Source of the DNA: Cynocephalus volans
Lineage: Eukaryota; Chordata; Mammalia; Dermoptera; Cynocephalidae
Direction of reading: 5' to 3'
Length of the DNA stretch: 64,000 bases
Assembly: GCF_027409185.1 (NCBI RefSeq)
Contig: NC_084462.1
Span: forward strand, 27,689,577-27,753,576
Position 1 is the first letter of the stretch, and each line of letters opens with the position of its first letter. The translations under genes were made by a program, and so were the position numbers. The notes beneath the pieces were generated by a model. It was not told where the DNA came from and ran no database searches. It worked only from the letters and a program-made list of their open reading frames with translations. Below are positions 56,610-64,000 of the stretch, piece by piece.

Positions 56610-57870
56610 GCAGACTGGGCCCCTCGCCTTAGTCTCCCATTCCAGGTCCAAACTTCTAAGGAGTTTTATTTTAGTTTGTGACCAAAAGAAGAAAAAGGAC
56701 TAAGAATGGGCGTGTCTGAGCCTTCCTCCACCATTAGGAATTGGGGAATAGGACCTAGAAGGCAGGCGCTAATGTCCACAATCTAATTCAGCTCCCCTTG
56801 CCAGAGCAGGTAAGAAGCAGAGAAAGGAAAGACCCAAGACAATCTGGAGGGGGTGGGGCAGATGGAGAAATGTTATCATGGGAACCAGTTGGGGGTCCTT
56901 CAAAAAGCCTCCCACACATCTCCCTTTCCATAAAGAGCCCAGACTCAGTTTTAGGGAGGGCAGGTTGTGGTATCCCTCAGAATTCAGCTCTGGCCTAAAA
57001 AGACCTAAGGCAGGTGGGGATGGACGCTATCAGAATGAAGTGGGCCTACTTCTGGGCCATGGGAAAGGCTTAGAGCTTGGGGGCTGGCTGGTTAGCTCAC
57101 TTGGGAGAGTACAGCACTGGTAACACCAAAGTCGTGGGTTTGGATCCCTATACAGACCAGCCACCAAAAAAAAAAAAAAAAAAAAAAGATTACCATGCTC
57201 ATAGTTGCATAAAATGTTCTGGAATGTTCCAGAAGTTTCACTTAAGTCTGCACATTTCCCCCAAACCTTCTGCAACTTTCCATCTACCTCCAGGTTCTGG
57301 AGTTGCAAGGAACATTCCTGGCTGTGATCTTCATTAAGAAAAAACAAATTTGAGATGTTTATGTCTAGGGGCCCATGCTATTACAGATCACTAATGCTTC
57401 TACAAATCAAAAACAAGAAGCCCTTGCCCCAAGGACCCTGTTACGTCCCCACGTTCTTGGCTGAGAATCACTAGCTGCTGTAAATTTTACTAAGCTCTCC
57501 TTTCTGTAGTTTGTATTTCAAAAAGAACAGACTTTCCCTCTTGTTTTCCAATTATGAAACATAACATTAAATATTCTTTTTTAAAGTACAGAGTTCCCCT
57601 CCCCCCAAAATCAAGGCTCACTGAGCCAAGCAAGTCTGAACCAGGGTGGGCTAGAATCTTCACTACAGAATTGTATGGTCACTGTAAAGCCATGCCCAGC
57701 TTACCCCCAACTTCCAAGGCAAGAGAGAACTGAATGGTTTTCATGAGATCAGGTTGGACTGTGGGTTTATCCCAATTTTGTACAAGGGTTTTACAGAAAA
57801 TATTGAGTGCAGGAATTGATGTTAATATACCAAAGTACCTCTGGCTTTGTTTAGACCCTAGACCTGGGCC
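56610..57870. repeat. Copy B of the collinear duplication, interrupted by a SINE
   Basis: Partner of 53680-54790, diverged by an estimated quarter of positions (by eye) and carrying the SINE monomer at 57080-57187. Possible explanations are an ancient tandem duplication or two copies of an unrecognised long element. Confidence 0.75.
57080..57187 (+). mobile_element. tRNA-like SINE monomer with intact acceptor stem and CCA
   Basis: The tRNA-like part is 57086-57166. GGCTGGT pairs fully with ACCAGCC, followed by ACCA and the A tail. A-box-like TAGCTCACTTGGGAGAG and B-box-like GGTTTGGATCC are present, and the anticodon-loop position reads CTGGTAA. Inserted in duplicated block B. Confidence 0.85.
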
Positions 57871-58017
57871 CTCATCCTTGCCATAGAACTCTTGCAAGGG
57901 TTTTCCTCTTCCACAGCTTTATACTGAACCCCAGAGCATAAACACTGGAGCACCTACAATCTCACAGCCAACCCACCCCTCACGTCTGGTGACTCACTGT
58001 TAAGAAAGCAGCTCTAG

Positions 58018-58186
58018 GGCCGGCCCGTGGCTCACTCGGGAGAGTGTGGTGCTGATAACACCAAGGCCAAGGGTTCGGATCCTATATAGGGATGGCCAGT
58101 TAGCTCACTTTGTAGAGCGTGGTGCTGACAACAGCAAGTCAAGGGTTAAGATCCCCTTACCGCTCATCTTTTTAAAAATAAAAAAG
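58018..58186 (+). mobile_element. CYN-type dimeric SINE
   Basis: GGGCCGGCCCGTGGCTCACT, CCTATATAGGGATGGCCAGT and AAGATCCCCTTACCGCTCAT. A slightly diverged AGAAAGCAGCTCT duplication flanks it. Confidence 0.93.
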
Positions 58187-58283
58187 AGAGCAGCTCTGAC
58201 CAAGCAAAGACCAACTGCTTAGCATGAATTAGAAAGGAAAAAAAAAAAACTTTTAGCCAGCTCTGCATAAGAAATTGAATATC

Positions 58284-58408
58284 GGGCCGAGCCTGTGGCG
58301 CACTCGGGAGGGTGCTGCGCTGGGAGCGCGGCGACGCTCCCAGCGGCCGCGGGTTCGGATCCTGTATAGGAATGGCCGGTACACTCACTGGCTGAGTGCC
58401 GGTCACGG

Positions 58409-58438
<30 letters not shown>
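58284..58438 (+). mobile_element. CYN-type SINE, GCTGGGAGCGCGG subfamily, full length
   Basis: GGGCCGAGCCTGTGGCGCAC, a GCGACGCTCCCAGCGGCCGC insert, CTGTATAGGAATGGCCGGTA and a long pure A tail. AAGAAATTGAATATC is duplicated exactly on both sides, indicating a recent insertion. Confidence 0.93.
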
Positions 58439-58442
<4 letters not shown>

Positions 58443-58767
58443 AATTGAATATCCACTTTGACCAGCAAGTCTCTTATCCCTCAGTAGTCCTGTCTACTCC
58501 AAACCCCAAAAGTTTCCCACAGCCTCAAGCAGTCTTGCTTGAAGGACTTAGTTTGTGGGGCCTCTGGTAAGCACTGCAAGTTAAACAGGAGCATGGGTCA
58601 CACTCAGAGGACTCCAGCTCTGAGTTTGTTGCTCTCTGTCTAGGAGGGGATGAGTTGCACAGTTAGCAATGGGGCTGGCCAGTAAAGGCCTGCCCAGGTA
58701 ATAGGTGCGCTGTTCCAAGGATGAACCTGGCCCTATTAGCATCATGTTATAATCACTATGAATTGAT

Positions 58768-59570
58768 TTTATTTATCTTTTTAGCACTTTCTGTGTATTT
58801 TATATGTACAATTTACTACAGTTAAAGATAGACTTTTGTCTAGTGAAAAATAAACTATGGATAATAAATTGTGACAAACCTTGACAGCAAATGATTTACT
58901 CCTCTGCTGTCACACCCAGAGTAACTTCTCCAAGGTCATACATTAGATAAATATGGGAACAGGAACCCTCATTCCTCATGCTTGATGACCTTGTTTTCCC
59001 ACTCCCACATGACACCAGCAGAAGGGAGAGTGGGGTGTGGGGCTGACCATAGAGGGAGGAACTGCAAGCTTTCCATCGATCACATTCTTACCCCGGATCA
59101 GGTTTCAACTGTGGCTTGGGGAACTCACAGAAAGACAAGTTTCTCACAACCCCATTTTCTTTTGGCAGTCAACAATTGGTCACAATCCACGTTTCAAGTT
59201 TACAGAGGAACCCCATGGTACAAACGTGGGGCAGGACCAGACAAAGCTTGCTCAGGGCTTTACGATAAAACCAGAGCAAGAGTTCCAGAAGTTGAGAACA
59301 CCGGGAAGGCAACCTCTGGAAGCAGGCACCCACGGGACTCCAGAAAACCCTTCACTCCCGGGCTTTCGGGACTCTTCAGCTTGGGGCCTCTTAGGCCATC
59401 ACAAGCCTCCTTTTCTGGACGAAGGGGAGGGATGTGCAGGTCACTGGCTAAGATGGGCGGGTGGGGGAGGGCGCGGGAGTGCAGTTCCTTCGGTCCCCAG
59501 CAGAGGTAGACTATGGTAAGTCGTTTTCCTGGGGCTGGAAGGGGCTGCTCCCCTTCCCTCCTCTCTCCGA
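58768..59570 (-). other. DNAJC30: DNAJC30 3' UTR (inferred) with candidate poly(A) signal
   Basis: The first clear AATAAA in transcript sense after the stop is at 58768-58773, giving a UTR of about 0.8 kb. That is plausible for this gene but not proven. Confidence 0.4.
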
Positions 59571-60251
59571 TTAAATACGAAAGCCGATGATGACGAAGAT
59601 TGTGAGGAAAAAGAAAATTAACACCGTGTCTCGGGTTTCGTCCCAGTCGATGCCCTTCTTGGCCCGGTCCTCCTGCTGCTTGCGAAGGGCCTCCCGCCGG
59701 GCCCTTAGACGCTGTTCGCGCTCTAGCTGTTCCCCGTAGTGCGCCTGGTAGAAGGCGTCAAAGTCGAACATGGTGCGGTTGGCGCCCGGAGCGGCGCGAC
59801 CACCACCGTAGGCCCGAGAGGCGGCCGGCGGGGCGCGGGACGGGGCAGGGTCAGCTGAAGGCGTCTTGGAAGGCCGGACGCCAGGTCCGCGCAGGTCCTC
59901 GTCGCTAAGCAGGCCGCGGTCATACTTGCGACGGAGTGTGGCACTGCCCAGCACCAGGTAGGCCTGGGAGATGCGCGTGAAGCGTTCGGCAGCCTCGGCG
60001 CTCCCCGAGTTACGGTCGGGATGATAGAGGAAGCTCTGCCGATAGTAGGCCGCCTTGATTTGCCCCTGTGTGGCAGTGGAAGGGACGCCGAGCAGCTCAT
60101 AGAGCACCGTGCGCGAGTATGGGCCGTCGCCCCGGGAATAAGTCCTCGCTCCCAGGCCCAGGCCCGATGTCGAATCTTGTGGAGCTCCCCAGGCCTGCCA
60201 TAACCTCCATGGTATCAGCCGCGGCCGCTTCAGACCTAGCGTGGCTGCCAT
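59571..60251 (-). CDS. DNAJC30: DNAJC30, mitochondrial J-domain protein, single exon
   Basis: Intronless 226-aa frame, the same length as human DNAJC30 as I recall it. Residues 1-40 are Arg-rich without acids, a mitochondrial targeting sequence. The J domain spans about 49-114 ([20 protein letters not shown]) with the catalytic HPD at 77-79 and the helix IV region [18 protein letters not shown]. Residues 115-160 are a Pro/Ala-rich linker; 161-205 are a basic helix ([12 protein letters not shown]); 209-225 are one transmembrane segment ending IIGFRI. Known biology: an inner-membrane protein linked to ATP synthase and to turnover of complex I subunits; human loss causes a recessive optic neuropathy. 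The ATG at 60249-60251 was chosen over one 28 codons upstream because it overlaps the promoter motif and matches human MAA. The C-terminal 30 residues diverge most. Confidence 0.97.
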   Translation of the reverse strand: MAATLGLKRPRLIPWRLWQAWGAPQDSTSGLGLGARTYSRGDGPYSRTVLYELLGVPSTATQGQIKAAYYRQSFLYHPDRNSGSAEAAERFTRISQAYLVLGSATLRRKYDRGLLSDEDLRGPGVRPSKTPSADPAPSRAPPAASRAYGGGRAAPGANRTMFDFDAFYQAHYGEQLEREQRLRARREALRKQQEDRAKKGIDWDETRDTVLIFFFLTIFVIIGFRI

Positions 60252-60458
60252 CTTGAGAGAATCAGAGGTGCGGTGCACGATGAACTGGCCAATAGGAGGG
60301 GCGGGTTGTGAGCAGTGCCTCGGCCCTATAGCCAATCAAGTGAAAAGGAAGGAGGGGAGAAGGTGGAGCGTGCGCATTACGAGGAGGTCGCGGGGCTGAT
60401 GATATAAAAGCCGGCTCCCGGAAGACGCCAGTACCAGGCGTGCTGCTGAGGCGGGTGT
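60252..60458. promoter_or_regulatory. Bidirectional DNAJC30-BUD23 promoter
   Basis: Only 207 bp separates the two start codons. CCAAT boxes lie at 60289-60293 and 60332-60336, and a GGAGGGGCGGG GC box at 60295-60305. TATAAAAG faces BUD23 at 60403-60410. A YY1-type CAAGATGGC overlaps the DNAJC30 ATG on the minus strand. Head-to-head arrangement implies shared control. Confidence 0.8.
60403..60410 (+). promoter_or_regulatory. BUD23: TATA box of BUD23
   Basis: GATATAAAAGCC about 50 nt upstream of the BUD23 ATG, predicting a transcription start near 60433. The resulting 5' UTR would be about 25 nt. Confidence 0.6.
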
Positions 60459-60506
60459 ATGGCGTCTCGTGTCCGCAGACCGGAGCACGGTGGACCCCCG
60501 GAGCTG
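60459..60506 (+). CDS. BUD23: BUD23 coding exon 1
   Basis: Sixteen codons from ATG; donor GAGCTG/GTGAGG. The intron to exon 2 is only 93 nt. Confidence 0.95.
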
Positions 60507-62742
60507 GTGAGGCCTGTGGCCTGCGGCCACCTCTCTCTTCTTTTCTGGAGCCACCTCGCCCGGACTCTTCACTGTACCTGCTATTTCTTTTTCCCGCAGT
60601 TTTACGACAAGAATGAAGCCCAGAAATACGTTCGCAAGTGAGGGGAGCCTGGATATTGCGAGGCGTCGGGGGGTCGGGAACGGCAAGTTGCCCCGATGAT
60701 GGGCATCGCTTGGAAAGCATGTAGAATTTGGGAGTGGGAGAAGGGAGGGGCCTAGCTTGGTGCTATTTCTGCCACTGGTAAAGTCAACTTTAAGCCCCCT
60801 GAAAAGTAAAACTAATGAATTGTTAAAAAAAAAAAAAAAAAAAGTAAACCACCGAAGCCTCTGGTCTCAGTAACCTTAGCATTAAAGCAAGGGTGATCAT
60901 GCCTACCTTCCCTAGGTGGTTTTCAAGGTTTAGTGCAACAGCTTGTTTTAAGCGTGTGGCAAAATACGCAGTAAGCAGTGGATACGCGTCAGGGGTCAGT
61001 ACTATTGGGTATTGGGGGGGAGGAACTACGATTTATGGAATGCTTAGTGTCCCCCTATTTACATCGTCTTACTCTGTGACAACCGTTGGTATAGGTATTG
61101 TCTAAATTTCATAGAGGGTAGTTATTTGTATAAATCATTTGACAGATTAGGGTTTAACAGTGACTTCCAAGCCTGCTCTTTCCAATATGGTACTCTGTAG
61201 AAAATTCTACAAATACTCATTCTCCCTTCCGTTCAAATTGGAGTCCAAGACACAGACGGTCAGCAAAAATTTCTGGCACAATCGACACTGTGTATCAAGT
61301 ACAAACTTTTTTTCCAGCTGCAGAGTCCTGTGTTAGGCATTTTTTTTTTTTTTTTTTTAAAAGATGACCGGTAAGGGGATCTTAACCCTTGTCTTGGTGT
61401 TGTCAGCACCACGCTCAGCCAGTGAGCGAACCGGCCATCCCTATATAGGATCCGAACCCATGGCCTTGGTGTTATCAGCACAGCACTCTACCGAGTGAGC
61501 CACAGGCCGGTCCTCTGTGTTAGGCATTTTTGAAAACTATTAGTGTGGTTCTTTCCTTTGATCTTGGCAGGGCCAGATATACTATGGACCACTCTGTTCA
61601 ACATGGTAGCCAATAGTCATCTATTGAAATGGGGCTAGTCTGAATGACTTAGTATGGAGAAATGTAAAATATCTTATTGATAATTTTTTGTTTATTATAT
61701 GTTGTAATAATATTTTGGGCATATTGGGCTAAATAAAATGTTATTAGATATACGGGGTTAAGTGAACTATCATTACCATTTATTTTACTTATTTCTTTTT
61801 TAACTGTGGCTGTCAGAAAGTCATGTGGCTTGCGTGATGTTTTTCATGGACAGCACTGCTATAGGTTTTTGTTGTGCATTGTTGATCCTTAAATGTTAGA
61901 GTAACTACAGTGGGTAGATAATTTTCCAAAAAATATATTTTTAACAAGCAGTTGACCATCAAAGCCTTAGAGAGTTGCAGATACCCAATGGTTGGTCATT
62001 AGCTAAGTGATTTGCTTCTTTCTTATCAAGTTTGCAGCTGGTAAACTTGAATTTTTGTCACAACAAAGTAACATGTTACTGTATTACATGGACGTTTGGG
62101 GTCAGTTTTAAATAGTTGTGAATAAATTTGTTGATTCCAAGGTAGAATTACCAGGTAAAAGGTCAGAAAAGAGAATCTTGGGATGATTATTCTATTTTTC
62201 TTTCCTTGGCTTTTTTTGGTCTGGGAGAGGTATTAGCCTGGAACTCCTTTACCACGCACTTTTGTTTCTGCCTTCCCAGCTCACGGATGATTGATGTCCA
62301 GACCAAGATGGCTGGGCGAGCATTGGAACTCCTTTATCTGCCTGAGGGTCAGCCCTGTTACCTTTTGGATATTGGGTGAGATCCTGTGGTCTGGTTCAGA
62401 TTGTCTAGGTGGGGGAGCATCTTTGCTAGTCACACTGAGTCCCTGAATGATTGTGCCTTCCAGCTGTGGTTCTGGGCTGAGTGGAGGTTATCTCTCAGAT
62501 GAGGGACACTATTGGGTGGGCATTGACATCAGCCCTGCCATGCTGGGTAAGTATGTCCTGTTTGGCACTGGGGTGGGCTACCCTCATGAGTGTGGAGCAG
62601 CTATACATATCGTCTGTTTCTCCGACTCCCTCTTCTCCAACGTAGATGCAGCCTTGGATCGGGAAATGACGGGAGACCTGCTTCTGGGGGACATGGGCCA
62701 GGGCATCCCGTTCAAACCAGGCTCCTTTGATGGTTGTATCAG
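60459..62742 (+). CDS. BUD23: BUD23 (WBSCR22) 18S rRNA methyltransferase, 5' part, truncated by window end
   Basis: SAM-dependent methyltransferase that, with TRMT112, makes the m7G in the 18S rRNA decoding region during 40S biogenesis in the nucleus. Coding exons seen: 60459-60506, 60600-60637, 62280-62375, 62464-62546, 62646-62742. They are GT-AG and in phase, covering 362 nt, about 121 of an expected 281 residues. The N-terminus is [27 protein letters not shown]. The SAM-binding motif I reads [15 protein letters not shown], followed by the acidic strand [11 protein letters not shown] and by [19 protein letters not shown] (motif II/III region). The next exon, expected to begin near SAVQWLC, was not found before 64000, so the remaining exons lie outside. 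Confidence 0.96.
60600..60637 (+). CDS. BUD23: BUD23 coding exon 2
   Basis: Acceptor TTCCCGCAG/TTTTAC and donor CGCAA/GTGAGG; a 38-nt microexon encoding [12 protein letters not shown]. Confidence 0.95.
61339..61514 (-). mobile_element. CYN-type dimeric SINE in BUD23 intron 2
   Basis: T tail, GATGACCGGTAAGGGGATCT, CCTATATAGGATCCGAACCC and end AGGCCGGTCC. CTGTGTTAGGCATTTTT is duplicated at both ends. Confidence 0.93.
62280..62375 (+). CDS. BUD23: BUD23 coding exon 3
   Basis: Acceptor CTTCCCAG/CTCACG and donor ATTGG/GTGAGA. Encodes [20 protein letters not shown] and the start of motif I (LLDIG). Confidence 0.95.
62464..62546 (+). CDS. BUD23: BUD23 coding exon 4
   Basis: Acceptor TTCCAG/CTGTGG and donor CTGG/GTAAGT. 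Encodes [20 protein letters not shown], the SAM-binding loop. Confidence 0.96.
62646..62742 (+). CDS. BUD23: BUD23 coding exon 5
   Basis: Acceptor AACGTAG/ATGCAG and donor ATCAG/GTGAGG. Encodes [20 protein letters not shown] and [11 protein letters not shown]. Confidence 0.95.
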
Positions 62743-63102
62743 GTGAGGGTCTTCGCCTCCTGCTTTTAGTCCTACAGGACAGTGCTTCCCAAACCTGGCT
62801 GTGAAGCAGTGTCACACAAGATACTTAAAAGTATACATCCCCTGGAATTTTCGGATTTATACGGTCAGAGCAAGGCCCAAGAATATGTGTGGGTTATTTT
62901 GTATTTCAAAACTTTCTACTCCTGTGATCATTTTGCATTGTCAGGTTGAGCAACACTGTTATGGATTCTATATCTGCTTTGTGTTTGGGGGGAGGGGAGG
63001 TGGTCTCTGAGCTTCTAGGAGCCAATTTGTGGGCCCTGGCAGCCATCTTTTTTTCTTTTGGATGAACTAGTGGAGAGCAGCCTGGACTGCTCTAATTTCT
63101 TG

Positions 63103-63275
63103 TTTTTTTTTTTTTTTTTTTCCGACCGGCAAGGGGATCACAACCCTCGGCACAGTGTGGTCTGCACCACACTCAGCCAGTGAGCGCACCGGCCATGCCT
63201 ATATAGATAGGATCTGAACCCGCGGCCTCAGTGCTATCAGCGCCGCACTCTCTGAGTGAGCCATGGGGCCGGCCC
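63103..63275 (-). mobile_element. CYN-type SINE in BUD23 intron 5, minus strand
   Basis: T tail, CCGACCGGCAAGGGGATCAC, a TATATAGATAGGATCTGAAC junction with an extra ATAG, and end GGGGCCGGCC. CTCTAATTTCTT is duplicated on both sides. Confidence 0.92.
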
Positions 63276-63740
63276 TCTAATTTCTTAATTGACTTCGGAG
63301 TCTTTTCTCAGTCATTAGGGTCAACTTTTGAGCATTTGATAACAGATTTTAAAATGTTGAAATTGTTAGAAACATGAAGTTTTGTTTTTGTTTTCTGCAG
63401 TAAGTTATGTTTAGTATTTGTTCTGTTTGGTTGATGGGAGTGTAGATAGGGTATAGGGGAGGTTGGGGGAAGACCTTCAGTGATCCTGGGTTGAGTGGTA
63501 GGGTTGTAGAGTAGGGATCTGGGTAAGGAGTAAACATTTGGATTTGAAGATTTTCTTACATCTGGGAACAAGACAGTGTGGGGGGGCGGGTAGGAAAACA
63601 TTTCAAGGGTAGCAGTTGCTTTTTAGTAATGATTGGATGAGGTGTTCTAAGCTGCAAAAAGTCAAAGGCCAGTGGTATGATCTGTATGTTTTAGGAGTAA
63701 ATAGCCACTTTTTGTGTTTAAGGGGAGAGATGGTGTGGCA

Positions 63741-63743
<3 letters not shown>

Positions 63744-63774
<31 letters not shown>
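63744..63774. repeat. Homopolymer T run
   Basis: About 31 consecutive T, perhaps the tail of an unidentified minus-strand retroelement. I could not recognise the sequence that follows. Confidence 0.7.
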
Positions 63775-63780
<6 letters not shown>

Positions 63781-64000
63781 AACATTTGCTATATGTAAGA
63801 CATCATACAAGGTGTGCTGTGGAGTATGTGGAAATAAAACTCAGTTCCTGCTTTTAACACTACTCACGGTTTATTAAATGCTGTAAAACACGGGCCAGGC
63901 AACTGAACACAAGGCTGAGTGTGGGGTGTGCACTGGGGAGTAATGAGGCCCGCCAGAGTTGTGAAGAGGAACAAGAGGGCCCAGGAAAGCTTTGAGAAGG

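Larger units (their letters stand above)
52321..58766. other. Intergenic region between VPS37D and DNAJC30
   Basis: No exon recognised. Content is five SINEs, the duplicated blocks and unique sequence at about 52.9-53.7 and 55.3-56.6 kb in which I saw no structure. Confidence 0.5.
62743..64000 (+). other. BUD23: BUD23 intron 5 (continues beyond the window)
   Basis: No further coding exon recognised. Contains the SINE at 63103-63275 and a T run at 63744-63774. Confidence 0.7.

Noticed and set aside
58982-59519. Two overlapping plus-strand frames of 160-175 codons
   Set aside because: They lie antisense to the inferred DNAJC30 3' UTR, overlap in different frames and show no recognisable domain; chance is likelier.
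60252-60335. 28-codon N-terminal extension of DNAJC30
   Set aside because: It would read through the shared promoter and its CCAAT box. The downstream ATG gives the human-length protein and the MAA start.
13125-63275. tRNA-Ile genes at the many tRNA-like sequences
   Set aside because: They have A tails, target-site duplications and TATATAGG linkers, so they are SINE copies rather than tRNA genes.

Overview
This is nuclear DNA from a placental mammal. It has multi-exon genes with GT-AG introns, CpG-island promoters, and L1, MIR, hAT and LTR repeats. Four genes are recognisable from their proteins, in the order and orientation I know from the human Williams-Beuren region (7q11.23): MLXIPL (ChREBP, minus strand), VPS37D (plus), DNAJC30 (minus) and BUD23/WBSCR22 (plus, cut by the window end). 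The youngest repeats are about twenty copies of a tRNA-Ile(GAT)-like SINE, mostly dimers joined by a TATATAGG linker. From memory these match the CYN SINEs of colugos (Dermoptera), so the likely source is Galeopterus; this assignment rests on the SINEs and is inference.

Layout. 1-1.9 kb is sequence downstream of MLXIPL with one MER5-type relic. 1.9-20.9 kb is the whole MLXIPL gene: 17 coding exons on the minus strand giving an 859-codon frame (857 from the second Met), with every junction in phase. Its introns hold a compound CA satellite, a G-rich 8/24-bp minisatellite, a CYN SINE and a decayed tandem copy of exon 5. 20.9-48 kb is a repeat-rich intergenic region. It contains L1M debris, a MER21-like LTR, an L1-derived composite element, a stack of three SINEs inside one target-site duplication, and a CpG-rich patch at 36.0-36.6 kb that is a good candidate for the distal ChREBP-beta promoter and exon 1b. 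48.0-52.3 kb is VPS37D: four exons, 251 aa, complete. 52.3-58.8 kb is intergenic and holds an old collinear duplication (53.7-54.8 kb and 56.6-57.9 kb) and several young SINEs. 58.8-60.25 kb is the single-exon DNAJC30. A promoter of about 200 bp separates it head-to-head from BUD23, whose first five coding exons lie at 60.46-62.74 kb. The rest of BUD23 is beyond 64 kb.

How the genes relate. They are neighbours, not an operon. MLXIPL is the glucose-responsive bHLH-Zip transcription factor of lipogenesis. VPS37D is an ESCRT-I subunit. DNAJC30 is a mitochondrial inner-membrane J protein. BUD23 is the 18S rRNA m7G methyltransferase. Only DNAJC30 and BUD23 share an evident regulatory element. I found no wholly new gene system. 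The strongest leads are the fossil exon 5, the exon 1b candidate, the L1-derived composite, the tRNA-like SINE monomer with intact acceptor stem and CCA, and the unexplained duplicated block beside DNAJC30.
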